A DNA stretch of 64,000 nucleotides from Luteimonas deserti (GCF_013425765.1 NZ_JACCJZ010000017.1:248001-312000); one strand, 5' to 3'. Shown: positions 53,354 to 63,761, counted from the first letter of the stretch. Translations and numbers: made by a program. The notes: generated from the sequence alone by a model not told the origin.

Positions 53354-55939
53354 CTACGGGCCTTCGTCCTCCGGGTCCGTGCCATGCGCCCGGGTCGCCG
53401 CGCCCGGTGGCAGGCCGGTGAGATCCGCGCTGCGCGGGTCGAGCGCGAACACCTTGAGGTAGTCGCCCAGTCCGGTTTCCAGCCGCGCATGGCCGGTGGC
53501 GGAGATCGCGATGTACTGCACGCCGTCGTGCTCGTAGGTCATCGGGCCGGCCTGTCCGCCGGCCGGCAGGCGGGCCTGCCAGACCAGGCGGCCGGTGGCG
53601 GTTTCGAAGGCGCGCAGGAAGTTGTCCTGCGCGGCGGCGATGAAGGTGAGCCCGCCGGCGGTGGTGAGCGGCCCGCCGATGTTCGGCGTGCCCATGGGGA
53701 TGCGGAGGCGCGTGGGGATGTTCAGCGGGCCGGCGTCGAAGCCGGTGCCGAGCGGCTTCGACCACACCAGTTCGCCCGTGTCGATATCGACCGCGGCGAT
53801 GAACCCCCACGGTGGCGCGAGGCAGGGCACGTTGAGCGCGGAGAGCCACATCGGCCGGTTGACGGCGAACGGCGTGCCGGTCTGCGGTGCGAGCGCCTGG
53901 TCGGGCCGCGCGCCGCCCGAGCCGACCGGGCGGTCGATCACGTCCTCCCGCGGCGTCATGTCGACGATGTTGGGCAGGCGCGAATAGTTGGCGATGACGA
54001 TGCGCCGCACCGGGTCGAAGCCGAGCCCGCCCCAGTTCATGCCGCCGATCGTGCCGGGCAGCAGCACCATGCCCTTCTTGTCGATCGTGGGCGGGGTGAA
54101 GATGCCCTCGTACTGCCGCTCGTGGAAACCGATGCGGCACAGCGCGGCGTCGATGGGCGTCATGCCCCAGATGTGGCGGCCGTCGATGCGCTCCGATTCC
54201 GGCCCCGGCAGGCCACCGAGGTTGGGATAGAACGTCGAGCGCGGCTGGTGCGGCGAGAGCCGCTCGCCGGGCAGTGGGGCGGTCTGCGGGACCGGCTGCA
54301 GGGTCACCGGGCGCAGCGGTTCGCCCGTGGCCGCGTCGAGCAGGAACAGGTCGCCGGACTTCGTGCCCTGCAGCACCGCGCGGCGCATGGCGCCGTCGAT
54401 AGGCACATCCACCAGCATGGGCTGGGCACCGATGTCGTAGTCCCACAGGTCGTGCAGGACGGTGGTGAACGACCAGCGGGTGGCGCCGGTCTGCAGGTCG
54501 ACGGCGACGACCGCCGCGGTGAAGCGGTCCTCTTCGGCGGTGCGGTTGCCGCCCCAGTGGTCGGCGCCGGGGTTGCCGGTGCCGAGGAAGGCGAGGCCGA
54601 GCGATTCGTCGGCGGAGATGACGTTCCACACGTTGGGCGTGCCGCGCGGGTAGATCTCGCCCGGTGCCAGCGGCGCAGTGGCGTCGGGGCGCAGCGCATC
54701 CCACGCCCAGCGCAGCTCGCCGGTGCGTGCATCGAAGGCGCGCACCACGCCCGAGGGCGCGTCGCGGCGCTGGTTGTCGCTGACCTGCTGGCCGACGAGC
54801 AGCAGCCCACCGGCGACCGTCGCGCCCGAGGTGTTCGAGGAGAAGCCCGCTTCGCGCAGGCCCATGCCGGCGTTGAGGTCCACCACGCCGTCGGTGCCGA
54901 AGCCCGGGCACGGGAAGCCGCCGGCGGCATCGAGTGCGATGAGCCGGCCGTCGGGTGTGGCGACGTAGATGCGGCGACTGCACTGGCTGCCGCCGCGCGG
55001 CAGTGCGTTCACCAGGCCCGCGGCGCCGGGCGTGCGCGGGAACTGCTCGGCCTGTGCGCCCGCCTCGCCGGTGTCGAAGTAGGCCACGGCGCGGCAGGCG
55101 GCACTGAACAGCGATTCCATCGTCTTGGCGGGCACTTGCGGGTCGAAGTGCCACAGCGCCTCGCCGGTGGCCGGGTCGAGCGCGAAGACCTGGCTGCTGG
55201 GCGTGCAGGTGTAGAGATAACCGCCCACTTTCAGCGGGGTGTTCTGCGAGGAATAGAACACGCGTTCCCCGGCCGGTGCGTGGTCGCCGCTGCGGAAGGT
55301 CCAGGCTTCCTGCAGGTCGCCCACGTTGCCGAGGTGGATCTGCGCGAGGGCCGAATGGCGCAGGCCGAGATTGGTGCCGCCGAATGCGCTCCACTCGCTG
55401 GTGGTCACGCCGTCCTGCGTGGCGGGCGGTACGGATCCGGCCGTCGGGACATGGCCCGCCGGGTCCTGCGTGCGTTCCCAGAGCAGCGCGACGACCAGCG
55501 ACGCGGCCAGCACGGCCACGCCGATGCCCGCCATGCACGCCTTGCGCCATGCGTGGCCCGGAGGCGTGCGCCAGAACAGCAGCGCCACGCCGGCGCCCAC
55601 GGCCAGCACGGCCACCACGCCCATGCGCGCCGCGAGGTCGAAGCCCCATGCAGGCAGCCAGCCCTTGCCGTGGATCTCCCACAGCGACCAGCCGAGCGTC
55701 AGCACGACCGCCGCGGCCATCGCCCACACCGCCGCGCCTTCGCGCCGGCCCCAGGCCAGCACGCCTCCGGCGAGCAGCAGCACGCCGGCGATCGCGTAGT
55801 ACGCCGTGCCGCCGAGCAGCACCAGGCGGATGCCGAGCACCAGCATCGTCAGGCCGAGCAGGGCCGCCACCGTCACGAGACTCAGCAGCAGCCAACGCCA
55901 TGCGCGGTGACCGGGTGCGGCCAGCGTGGGATGTGGCAT
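53354..55939 (-). CDS. Membrane-bound PQQ-dependent dehydrogenase (glucose/quinate type)
   Basis: This 861-aa enzyme has five N-terminal membrane helices (about residues 15-150), then an eight-bladed PQQ propeller beginning SEWSAFGGTNLGLRHS, with NTPLKVGGYLYTCTPSS, FSAACRAVAY, and the late WSKPLGTGFD and PLTTAGGLTF segments of the mGDH/quinate dehydrogenase family. It oxidises a sugar or polyol on the periplasmic side and reduces ubiquinone. Glucose versus quinate cannot be decided by eye. AAGGAGA fixes the ATG at 55939. PQQ genes are not in the window. Confidence 0.92.
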   Translation of the reverse strand: MPHPTLAAPGHRAWRWLLLSLVTVAALLGLTMLVLGIRLVLLGGTAYYAIAGVLLLAGGVLAWGRREGAAVWAMAAAVVLTLGWSLWEIHGKGWLPAWGFDLAARMGVVAVLAVGAGVALLFWRTPPGHAWRKACMAGIGVAVLAASLVVALLWERTQDPAGHVPTAGSVPPATQDGVTTSEWSAFGGTNLGLRHSALAQIHLGNVGDLQEAWTFRSGDHAPAGERVFYSSQNTPLKVGGYLYTCTPSSQVFALDPATGEALWHFDPQVPAKTMESLFSAACRAVAYFDTGEAGAQAEQFPRTPGAAGLVNALPRGGSQCSRRIYVATPDGRLIALDAAGGFPCPGFGTDGVVDLNAGMGLREAGFSSNTSGATVAGGLLLVGQQVSDNQRRDAPSGVVRAFDARTGELRWAWDALRPDATAPLAPGEIYPRGTPNVWNVISADESLGLAFLGTGNPGADHWGGNRTAEEDRFTAAVVAVDLQTGATRWSFTTVLHDLWDYDIGAQPMLVDVPIDGAMRRAVLQGTKSGDLFLLDAATGEPLRPVTLQPVPQTAPLPGERLSPHQPRSTFYPNLGGLPGPESERIDGRHIWGMTPIDAALCRIGFHERQYEGIFTPPTIDKKGMVLLPGTIGGMNWGGLGFDPVRRIVIANYSRLPNIVDMTPREDVIDRPVGSGGARPDQALAPQTGTPFAVNRPMWLSALNVPCLAPPWGFIAAVDIDTGELVWSKPLGTGFDAGPLNIPTRLRIPMGTPNIGGPLTTAGGLTFIAAAQDNFLRAFETATGRLVWQARLPAGGQAGPMTYEHDGVQYIAISATGHARLETGLGDYLKVFALDPRSADLTGLPPGAATRAHGTDPEDEGP

Positions 55940-56493
55940 CGGAGGTCTCCTTTCAGGTGGGACGAGGGCGCCCGGCGCGCCGGGCCGGGCATCGCGTCGA
56001 CGGTCGCGCCACATCGGGGCCTGCCGGTCGACCCGCTCGGCACTGCAGCGAATGGCCGGGGACTTCCGACACTCTAGAGGGGCGCCGCCGAAGAGGGAGT
56101 CAAGAGCACGGCTGCGCGCATAGACACGCGGCACATATGCGGGTCGCCCTGCGCGATTCGGCTGGCGCGGCCTGTGCGTCGTCGCCAGGCGCCGTGCGCA
56201 CGCGGGCCGCCGGCGTCGGTGGTGTCGCGCCGCATCTGCTGCGCGCCGTCGATCCTAGCCTGCGAAGTCCGGAGGGGCACCGCCCTGCGTTTCAATGTGC
56301 AGGACGTCGGGCCCGATCGATCGCATGCCGCTGACGGTGTCATCGCTATTGAGGGTCAAGCTGGATTTTTCGGTAGCTGAAGATGCCGGGCCTGCCTGCC
56401 CGAGTCTGACGGTCGTACACGGCCGTGTGCTGCGGATACGGGCTTGACCCGCCTCGTTCTTGGCGCTTGCCAAGGTTCACTGGAGAACATTCG
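55940..56493. other. Divergent intergenic region between PQQ dehydrogenase and methyltransferase
   Basis: No gene is supported. It must contain both promoters; TGGAGA before 56494 and AAGGAGA before 55939 are the two ribosome-binding sites. I see no repeat or strong hairpin. Confidence 0.35.
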
Positions 56494-57111
56494 ATGTCCG
56501 AAGAGTCCCGCATCAACAATCGGCGCGCGGTCGCGGAATACGAACGTTCCGCACGTGAGTACATGGCCACGGTGGCCGGCAGGCCATCGGCCAGCGCCGA
56601 GGCGCTGCGGCGACTGGCTGCGGAGGTTGCGCCGGGTGCGCGTGTGCTGGAGATCGGTTCGGGACCCGGGTGGGATGCCGATGCGCTCGAGGCGCTGGGC
56701 ATCCCGGTGCATCGCACGGACGTGGCCGAGGCGTTCTGCGCGCTGCAGGCGGAGCGCGGCAAGCGCTGCGATCGCCTCGACCTGCTGTCCGACCCGATCA
56801 CGGTGCGCTACGGCAGCGCGATGATGCTCTGCGTCCTGCAGCATTTCGAGCGCGCGCAACTGGGCGGTGCGCTGCGTACCCTGGCGGCCGCCGTGGACCC
56901 CGGCGGTCCGCTGCTGCTGATGTATCCCGAAGGCGACGGCGAAGAACACGAGCAGGGCGCTGTCGGTGCCTACACGGTGGTGCGATGGCCACCGGCTGCG
57001 CTGGATGCGCATCTCGCGCAGGCGGGGTGCTCGATCGCATGGGACGACACCATCGACGGACGCGGCGGGCGCTGGCGCACGGTGCTGGCGCGGAACGGCG
57101 GAGAAAGTTGA
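56494..57111 (+). CDS. SAM-dependent methyltransferase
   Basis: This 205-aa class I methyltransferase has motif I VLEIGSGPGWDADAL (about residues 52-66), motif II HRTDVAEAF, and a helical cap. The substrate is unknown; the small size and lack of extra domains fit a small-molecule methyltransferase. TGGAGA precedes the ATG with nine-base spacing. The next gene starts 800 bp later. Confidence 0.85.
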   Translation: MSEESRINNRRAVAEYERSAREYMATVAGRPSASAEALRRLAAEVAPGARVLEIGSGPGWDADALEALGIPVHRTDVAEAFCALQAERGKRCDRLDLLSDPITVRYGSAMMLCVLQHFERAQLGGALRTLAAAVDPGGPLLLMYPEGDGEEHEQGAVGAYTVVRWPPAALDAHLAQAGCSIAWDDTIDGRGGRWRTVLARNGGES

Positions 57112-57911
57112 AGGAAGAGGTCGACGGGTTTTTCCGGCCTCGCGCGGACCTCGGACGATCCCTTGCGGCGAAGCCATGACGGGCCGGCCCGGCTCGTTAA
57201 GGATCGTCTGCCGTAGCGGGATCACCCACTGCCTGTCCCGACACCGTGCAACTGCGCACATGGCCGGGTTCGTCCGTTCGCGCCAAGCCTTCACCCCGTG
57301 CGCGCGGCATGCCGGGCGTGCCCGGCCCAACCAGTGCAGTGGGCGAGCGGTGCAGTGTCCGTGGTCGGTTCCATATGCCGCCCCGACGTGCATCCACGCT
57401 GGCCGGGACGATCTGCGGGCCGCTCGAGCATCGCCGATCTGGACCAAGCGAGCCTGCTCCGGCACAGACATGCACGACTCCGCCCCTGAAGCGACAGGAT
57501 TCGATCTGAACCGGCCTGACTACGATGTCCGGCTCTCGCCATGTCCCCGGTCGGCCAAGGGCAGGCCGGCTGTCCCCGTATTGCGTGCAGGTCGATGGCA
57601 GCTCTGTCCCGGTCCACCCTGTCCCGTCCGCGGAGAATCACGCCACGTTCGCCGGGCTTGCACCAGCCTGCCGTTCCCCTGCGACCCGGATGCGCCGAGA
57701 TGGATGCGATCAATTTGCCAGACGATGCCGGCCGGACCGCCGCATCTCCGGCGTTTCCCGCGGGTTTCCCGGGTGCGTTCCGCGCGCTCTCGCCGTTCAT
57801 CGGGTCGCATCGGCGCCCTGGGCGGTTCGTCGATGTCCGACCGTATTCAACCCGGTTGCCGCGCGCCGGCCTGCGCGGCCCAGCGGCGACCGCGGACGAG
57901 GGCGCCCTGCG
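57112..57911. other. Gene-free 800-bp stretch
   Basis: Open frames here are short or antisense and look like GC artefacts. GAGGG (57898-57902) is the SD of glf. I see no further structure; the length is unusual for this dense genome and may mark a deleted gene or a long regulatory region for the sugar genes. Confidence 0.35.
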
Positions 57912-59087
57912 ATGAAAACGGATGTCCTGATCGTCGGCGCCGGCATTTCCGGCGCCGTCGTCGCGGAGCAGCTCGCCAACCGCGGACTGGATGTGCTGGT
58001 CATCGACAAGCGCGACCACATCGGCGGCAACGCACACGACCGCCTGGATGCGCACGGCATCCTGATCCACCCCTATGGTCCCCACATTTTCCACACCAAC
58101 AGCCAGAGGATCGTGCAGTACCTGTCCCGCTTCACCGAGTGGCGCGCGTACGAACACCGGGTGCTGGCCAAGGTGGGCGAACGTCTGGTGCCGATCCCGA
58201 TCAACATCGACACCGTCAACCAGCTGTATGGCCTGGAACTGGACGAGACGACGATCCAGGCATTCTTCGATGGCGTGCGGGAGCCGCGCGACCCGATCCG
58301 CACCAGCGAGGACGTGGTCGTCAATGCCGTGGGCCGCGATCTCTATGAGAAGTTCTTCCGCGGGTACACGCGCAAGCAGTGGGGATTGGACCCGTCCGAA
58401 CTGGCATCGTCGGTGGCGGCGCGGATCCCGACCCGCACCAATCACGATGACCGGTATTTCACCGATACCTACCAGGTGATGCCGCGCGACGGTTACACCG
58501 CCATGTTCTCGCGCCTGCTGGAGCATCCCCGTATCGAAGTCCAGCTGGACGTCGACTTCTTCGAGTTCCGCGATCGCGTGCAGGCGACCCACGTCGTCTA
58601 CACCGGGCCGATCGACGCGTACTACGCCAACTGCTACGGCGCCTTGCCTTACCGCTCCCTGCGTTTCGAACACGAGCACCTGGCGGACACCACGCAGTAC
58701 CAGGAGGTCGGCACGGTCAACTTCCCCAACGACTACGACTACACCCGGGTCAGCGAGTTCAAGCACCTGACCGGCCAGGCCCATGCCGGCACATCGATCG
58801 TGCGGGAATTTCCGGAGGCCGAAGGCGATCCCTACTATCCGGTCCCGCGTCCGGAGAACGAGGCGCTGTTCAAACGCTACGAGGCACTGGCCCTCCAGGA
58901 AACAGGCGTGACGTTCGTCGGGCGCCTCGCGCAGTACCGCTACTACAACATGGACCAGTGCGTCGGCGCCGCACTCAAGGCGTCGCAGTACGTGCTGGAG
59001 AAGCTGGGCCTTCCGCTCGACGTCGGGCAGGACGAGGACGATGCCGGTGCCACGACGCTGACGCGCCCCGTGATTGCAAAAGGGTGA
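57912..59087 (+). CDS. glf: UDP-galactopyranose mutase
   Basis: This 391-aa flavoenzyme converts UDP-galactopyranose to UDP-galactofuranose. It has the FAD motif VGAGISGAVVAEQL, GGNAHD, PYGPHIFHT, FFRGYTRKQWG, and YRYYNMDQCVGAAL at the C-terminus, all typical of UGM. It provides galactofuranose for a cell-surface glycan. The GH1-RmlD gene follows after 24 bp and is co-transcribed. Confidence 0.95.
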   Translation: MKTDVLIVGAGISGAVVAEQLANRGLDVLVIDKRDHIGGNAHDRLDAHGILIHPYGPHIFHTNSQRIVQYLSRFTEWRAYEHRVLAKVGERLVPIPINIDTVNQLYGLELDETTIQAFFDGVREPRDPIRTSEDVVVNAVGRDLYEKFFRGYTRKQWGLDPSELASSVAARIPTRTNHDDRYFTDTYQVMPRDGYTAMFSRLLEHPRIEVQLDVDFFEFRDRVQATHVVYTGPIDAYYANCYGALPYRSLRFEHEHLADTTQYQEVGTVNFPNDYDYTRVSEFKHLTGQAHAGTSIVREFPEAEGDPYYPVPRPENEALFKRYEALALQETGVTFVGRLAQYRYYNMDQCVGAALKASQYVLEKLGLPLDVGQDEDDAGATTLTRPVIAKG

Positions 59088-59111
59088 GCCGGCGTCCGTC
59101 GGCAGTGCTCC

Positions 59112-61289
59112 ATGGCCACTGACCGGATGGACGTGTGGGGCGGGGTGGAGTGCACCGTCAACCGTGTCGGCGAGCGCTATTTCAGCCAGCTCGACGACCG
59201 GCCCGACACCCTGGGCGTGCACGACCTGGAGCGCTTCGCCACGCTCGGTCTGAAAGCGCTCCGCTACCCGGTGCTGTGGGAACGCGTCGCGCCCGACGGA
59301 CTCGAAACCGCCAGGTGGGACGATGCCGACACCCACCTCGCACGGCTTCGCGAACTCGGGCTGCGTCCGATCGTCGGCCTCGTCCACCATGGCAGCGGCC
59401 CCCGCGACACCAGCCTGATCGATCCCCAGTTTCCCGAGAAGCTCGCCCGGTATGCGGGCGAGGTCGCGCGTCGCTATCCATGGGTGGAGGACTACACGCC
59501 GATCAACGAGCCGCTCACCACCGCGCGCTTCAGCGGCTTGTACGGCCTGTGGTATCCGCACGGGCGAGACGAAGCGACCTTTAAGACCGCACTGTTCAAC
59601 CAGTGCCGTGGCGTGGTGCTCGCGATGCGCGCCATCGAAGCGGTCAATCCGCGTGCACGGCTGGTGCAGACCGACGATCTGGGAACGACCTACGCCAATC
59701 CCTCACTGCGGTACCAGGCCGATTTCAACAACCATCTGCGCTGGCTGGCCTGGGATCTCGTGTGCGGTCGTGTGGACCGCGAGCATCCACTCTGGTGCTG
59801 GTTGCGGGAGTGGTGCGGGGCCGGGGAAGCGGAGATCGCCTGGTTCGCCGACAACGTCCGTCGCCCGGATGTCATCGGCATCAACCACTACGTCACGAGC
59901 GACCGCTTTCTGGACGACGCCATCGACCGGTATCCGGCGGACCACTGCGGTGGCAACGGCCGCGACCGGTATGTCGATGTCGAGGCCGCCCGTGCGCTCG
60001 CTGCGCCGATCGAGGGTGTGGCGCCGCTCCTGGTCCAAGCGTGGGAGCGTTACGGACTGCCGCTGGTCATCAGCGAGGCGCACATCGACGCCACCCGCGA
60101 GGACCAGCTGCGTTGGTTGAACGAGGTGTGGGAGGGCGCGCAGCGGGCCCGACGCGCGGGCGCCGATGTGCGGGCGGTGACCGTCTGGGGACTGCTCGGC
60201 TTCTACGACTGGAACTGCCTGCTCACGGAATGCCGCGGGTACTACGAATCCGGTGCCTTCGATGTGCGCGGGGGGCGCCGGCGCCCGACGGCCATCGCTG
60301 CGCTCGTACAGACCCTCGCCACGGGTGCGACGCCGGACACCCCGGCGCTGTCGGGGGACGGGTGGTGGCGCCGTCCGCAACGGCTGGCACGCAAGCCGGC
60401 CGGTGTGACGGTGCCTACCCCGGAGGATCGCATGACGTCCCCCGACACCCCGGCGCCGATCCTGATCGTCGGCGCCACCGGCACCCTGGGGCAGGCCTTC
60501 GCCCGCGCCTGCACCCAGCGCGATCTCCATCATCACCTGCTGTGCCGCGCCGAGATGGATATCGCGGACGCGGATTCGGTCAGTCGCGTGCTGGATCTGT
60601 ACCGCCCGTGGGCGGTGATCAACGCCGCCGGTTACGTGCGGGTCGACGAGGCGGAGCAGGACGAAGCGCGGTGTTTCCGCGAGAACGCGCTCGGCCCAGC
60701 GACGCTCGCGCGCCTGTGCGCCCTGCACGGCGTCGCGCTGGTGACGTTCTCGAGCGACCTGGTGTTCGACGGTCTGCAGGAGGCGCCCTATCTGGAGGAC
60801 ACCCCCGTCGCGCCGTTGAGCGTCTATGGAAGAAGCAAGGCGCGGTCCGAGGCGATGGTGCTCGAGCAGAACCCGGACGCACTGATGATCAGGACGAGCG
60901 CGTTCTTCGGTCCCTGGGACGAGTACAACTTCGTCACCCTGGCGCTGCGCGCGCTTCGTGCCGGCGAGAGGTTCACGGCCGCCGGGGACATGACGGTGTC
61001 CCCGACCTACGTCCCGGACCTGGTCGGCGCATCGCTGGACCTTCTGATCGATCGCGAGAGCGGCATCTGGCACCTGACCAACGGCGATGCGGTCACCTGG
61101 GCCGAATTCGCTGCACGCGCCGCGCTGGCTGCCGGTGTGGAACGCCGTGGGTTGCACACCTGCCACGATCAGATCCGCAGACTGCCTGCGCAGCGCCCGC
61201 GTTACAGCGTCCTCGGCAGCTTGCGCACGTTCGCGATGCCCGGTCTGGACGATGCGCTGGTCCGATACTGCGCAGCGACGAGAGCATGA
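59112..61289 (+). CDS. Fusion of GH1-like glycoside hydrolase and RmlD-like reductase
   Basis: This 725-aa protein joins a family-1 glycosidase-like TIM barrel (residues 1-435) to an RmlD/dTDP-4-dehydrorhamnose reductase-like SDR (441-725). The barrel has the acid/base Glu133 in TPINEP and a candidate nucleophile Glu322 in VISEAH, where classical GH1 has TENG. The reductase has GATGTLGQ and the YGRSK pair. It lies 24 bp after glf, so it probably acts on a nucleotide sugar of the same glycan. Met441 has its own SD, so the reductase may also be made alone. Confidence 0.9.
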   Translation: MATDRMDVWGGVECTVNRVGERYFSQLDDRPDTLGVHDLERFATLGLKALRYPVLWERVAPDGLETARWDDADTHLARLRELGLRPIVGLVHHGSGPRDTSLIDPQFPEKLARYAGEVARRYPWVEDYTPINEPLTTARFSGLYGLWYPHGRDEATFKTALFNQCRGVVLAMRAIEAVNPRARLVQTDDLGTTYANPSLRYQADFNNHLRWLAWDLVCGRVDREHPLWCWLREWCGAGEAEIAWFADNVRRPDVIGINHYVTSDRFLDDAIDRYPADHCGGNGRDRYVDVEAARALAAPIEGVAPLLVQAWERYGLPLVISEAHIDATREDQLRWLNEVWEGAQRARRAGADVRAVTVWGLLGFYDWNCLLTECRGYYESGAFDVRGGRRRPTAIAALVQTLATGATPDTPALSGDGWWRRPQRLARKPAGVTVPTPEDRMTSPDTPAPILIVGATGTLGQAFARACTQRDLHHHLLCRAEMDIADADSVSRVLDLYRPWAVINAAGYVRVDEAEQDEARCFRENALGPATLARLCALHGVALVTFSSDLVFDGLQEAPYLEDTPVAPLSVYGRSKARSEAMVLEQNPDALMIRTSAFFGPWDEYNFVTLALRALRAGERFTAAGDMTVSPTYVPDLVGASLDLLIDRESGIWHLTNGDAVTWAEFAARAALAAGVERRGLHTCHDQIRRLPAQRPRYSVLGSLRTFAMPGLDDALVRYCAATRA
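60422..60434 (+). promoter_or_regulatory. Internal ribosome-binding site and start in the GH1-RmlD fusion
   Basis: GGAGG at 60422-60426 stands five bases before ATG 60432-60434 (Met441), exactly at the junction of the two domains. This is a better start signal than most in the window and would yield a free 285-aa RmlD-like reductase. Confidence 0.55.
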
Positions 61290-61769
61290 CGCCGCGCGGC
61301 GGGTGCGCGGTTGATCGCCTTGACCGTCCGTCCGGGCGGAGCAGAGTAAAGAATGGTCTGAGCGTGTAGCGGCAACGAGGCCCGGTGCGATGTCCACAGG
61401 TACGATCGCGCCCATCCCCCGGATCAACGCGTCTGCGAACTCGACGCGATAGCTCGGGCGGCACGATCGTGTCGAGCAGCATCGGTGCCGTGTCCACCGG
61501 GCGTGACGATGCCTGCGAGGGGCGGGCCGTGCGCTCGATGCACACGGAAAATTGCCGAAAACCGACAGCGTTCTTGCGCCATCGTCTCCCCCTTTCAGGG
61601 TGGGCGCCCCCTCGCTTGTCGGCGACCCCGGTGCCCCGCAGACGCCGGGCGTTTACGCACAGCGGATTGTCCGCTCGACGCGGGGCGCCGTACGGTGCGG
61701 ACATAGGCAACGCCCGCTGTAGAACACGCCCTGTGGCACACGGAGCCGGATCGGGCCTCCTCGGTGCGC
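61290..61769. other. Intergenic region between convergent genes
   Basis: No gene is supported and I see no strong terminator or repeat. It separates the sugar-nucleotide genes from the DoxX gene on the other strand. Confidence 0.35.
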
Positions 61770-62207
61770 TCAACCACGCTTCCAACGTGGGCCACGACGC
61801 CGCGCGAGCAGGGCATCCATGCCGTAACGTCCCGCGCCGAGCGCGCTGAAATGCAGTCCAAGCAACACCAGGACGAGTGCCGGCCACCAGCCCCGGAAGT
61901 CCTGCTGCCAATGCACCATGGCGAGTGCGACCACGAAGTTGACTGCAACGACTGCACCGGCCAGCCGGGTGAACAGTCCCAGCACGAGCAGGACGCCGCA
62001 GACGAATTGCGCGTAGACCGACAACGGAGCCGCAAGCTGGGGCCATGGGAAGCCGTGGAGTGCCAGGAAACCGATGAACTCCTGCATGCGCTCGGCGCTC
62101 AACACGTTGTCCTGCGTGCCGTGGACCAGGAATGCGCCGGTGACCACGCGGAGCACCATGAGCGTCACGTCGGGCAGAGAATGTCCTCGTTCGATGCCTG
62201 CTCTCAC
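61770..62207 (-). CDS. DoxX-family membrane protein
   Basis: This roughly 145-aa protein has four membrane helices (beginning TLMVLRVVTGAFLVHG, then LSVYAQFVCGVLLVLGLF, AVVAVNFVVALAMV and LVLVLLGLHFSALG), with the GTQDN loop and a basic C-terminus, matching DoxX/SURF4-like proteins. They are linked to thiol or quinone redox systems. A GTG at 62207 with AGGGGGG before it gives this length; an ATG at 62159 (MVLRVV) is possible. Confidence 0.85.
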   Translation of the reverse strand: MRAGIERGHSLPDVTLMVLRVVTGAFLVHGTQDNVLSAERMQEFIGFLALHGFPWPQLAAPLSVYAQFVCGVLLVLGLFTRLAGAVVAVNFVVALAMVHWQQDFRGWWPALVLVLLGLHFSALGAGRYGMDALLARRRGPRWKRG

Positions 62208-62534
62208 CCGGTGATCCCCCCTGACGAACCCGCACCCTAGTCGGCACAGGCCCCGCCCGCACGTGCCGAAAGCTGGGAGCGGCCGGCGGGAGTCGGGATG
62301 CGAGCGTGGCCCGCGCCGACATGTGCCTCGGCCATGGACCACTGCCGCGCCTGCGTCGGACGACGGCGGGCATAAGATTGCCGAAAGACGCGCATCGGCC
62401 GGAACCCAGGCGCGGCGAACGTGCGTCCATTGCAGCGCATCGAAAGCGGTCCTCGCTCGCCCGACGTCGATCTCTGCGGGGGGGGGCGGTGTGGCCCTTC
62501 GGGATTCACAGCGGGATTACAGGCAGAGCAATCG
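62208..62534. other. Divergent upstream region of DoxX and esterase genes
   Basis: No gene is seen. It should hold the two promoters; no hexamer pair stands out. A G-run (GGGGGGGG near 62480) is the only oddity. Confidence 0.3.
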
Positions 62535-63542
62535 ATGAAACGTAGCGGATACCTCGTCCTGGGACTTCTGGCGCTGATGGCGTCGGCCGTCTGGTCGCGG
62601 GAACGCGCGCACGCAAGCGGCGTCGAGCCGGTCCGCGGTGCGCCGGTGGTGAACGCGGTCGCGGGCGTCCCCTCCATGCCTTACTGGCGGGACATTCCCT
62701 TGTGGCCGGAGCGGTCGCCCGTACTTCAGGCGGGGATCGATGCGCTGGCGCACGAAGCGTGGGCGCTGACCCACCCGAGCCTTCTGGTCTATCGCCCGAC
62801 CGTCCCTTCGACGCGCACGGCAGTCCTGGTGTTCCCGGGCGGTGGATACAAGACGCTGGCGATTGGTCCCAGGAGTACTCTGGGCCTCTACGGATCGGAC
62901 GTGTGCAGCTGGTTGGCCGATGCGGGCATCACCTGCGTTCTCGTCAAATACCGCGTGCCCAATACGGGCTGCAACTGGAATCCCGTCACGAGGCGACACG
63001 AGGCGCCGACCATCCCCATGGCGCTCCAGGACGCACAGCGAGCGATGGCGTTGGTCCGCTACAACGCCGAGGCCTGGGGCATCGAGCCGAACCGCATCGG
63101 CGTCATGGGGTTTTCCGCTGGTGGCAATCTGGCGGTGCTGACCAGCACAGGATTCGCGACGCGCGCGTACAGTGCCTTCGACGCCGCGGATGCAGTGAGC
63201 ATCCGGCCTGATTTTGCGATTCCGGTGTATCCCGGCCATATGACCATGGAGCACAAGAACCTGCGCCCCCGCGACTCGGAGGCCGCGCGGCAGCTCAATT
63301 CGGACATCGTGGTCTCGTCGGCCGTGCCGCCCACCCTGCTGATCCACGCGAACGACGACCCCGTCGATCCGGTCGACTATTCGGTCGTCTACGAACAGGC
63401 GCTGCGCGAGGTCGGTGTCGACGTGTCGCTGATCCGTTACGAGACCGGCGGCCACGCCTTCGGCGTGCACCGGCAGGGGACGGACAGCGATCGATGGACT
63501 CAGGATGCGATGCGCTGGCTGGGCGAGATCGGGATGCGGTGA
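62535..63542 (+). CDS. Secreted alpha/beta hydrolase, acetylesterase-like
   Basis: This 335-aa esterase has a signal peptide (cleavage near AHA-SG), the oxyanion motif FPGGGYK (BD-FAE/HSL-like), the nucleophile elbow GFSAGGN, Asp in ANDDPVDP and His in GGHAFGVH. This set is typical of acetylxylan- or pectin-acetylesterase-like enzymes that deacetylate sugars. It lies near sugar genes but is not in their operon. The SD before 62535 is weak. Confidence 0.88.
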   Translation: MKRSGYLVLGLLALMASAVWSRERAHASGVEPVRGAPVVNAVAGVPSMPYWRDIPLWPERSPVLQAGIDALAHEAWALTHPSLLVYRPTVPSTRTAVLVFPGGGYKTLAIGPRSTLGLYGSDVCSWLADAGITCVLVKYRVPNTGCNWNPVTRRHEAPTIPMALQDAQRAMALVRYNAEAWGIEPNRIGVMGFSAGGNLAVLTSTGFATRAYSAFDAADAVSIRPDFAIPVYPGHMTMEHKNLRPRDSEAARQLNSDIVVSSAVPPTLLIHANDDPVDPVDYSVVYEQALREVGVDVSLIRYETGGHAFGVHRQGTDSDRWTQDAMRWLGEIGMR

Positions 63543-63761
63543 GCGGCGGGGCGCGCCGGCCCCGAAGTGGCGCCGCGGCGGTTGGCAGCTCGCGGACACG
63601 GCGCAAGCCGGTGCCAGAAGCTCGGAAGATCGGCGTTTCGCGACGGGAAACGATGCGCCTCCGCGGGCGTGCACGATCGGCGCGGGTCACGGGCTGCGGA
63701 TCCGGTGCGCAGCCATCGGATGCCTTCGAACGCATCGACGTTCGAGGCCGTGCAGCCGCGA

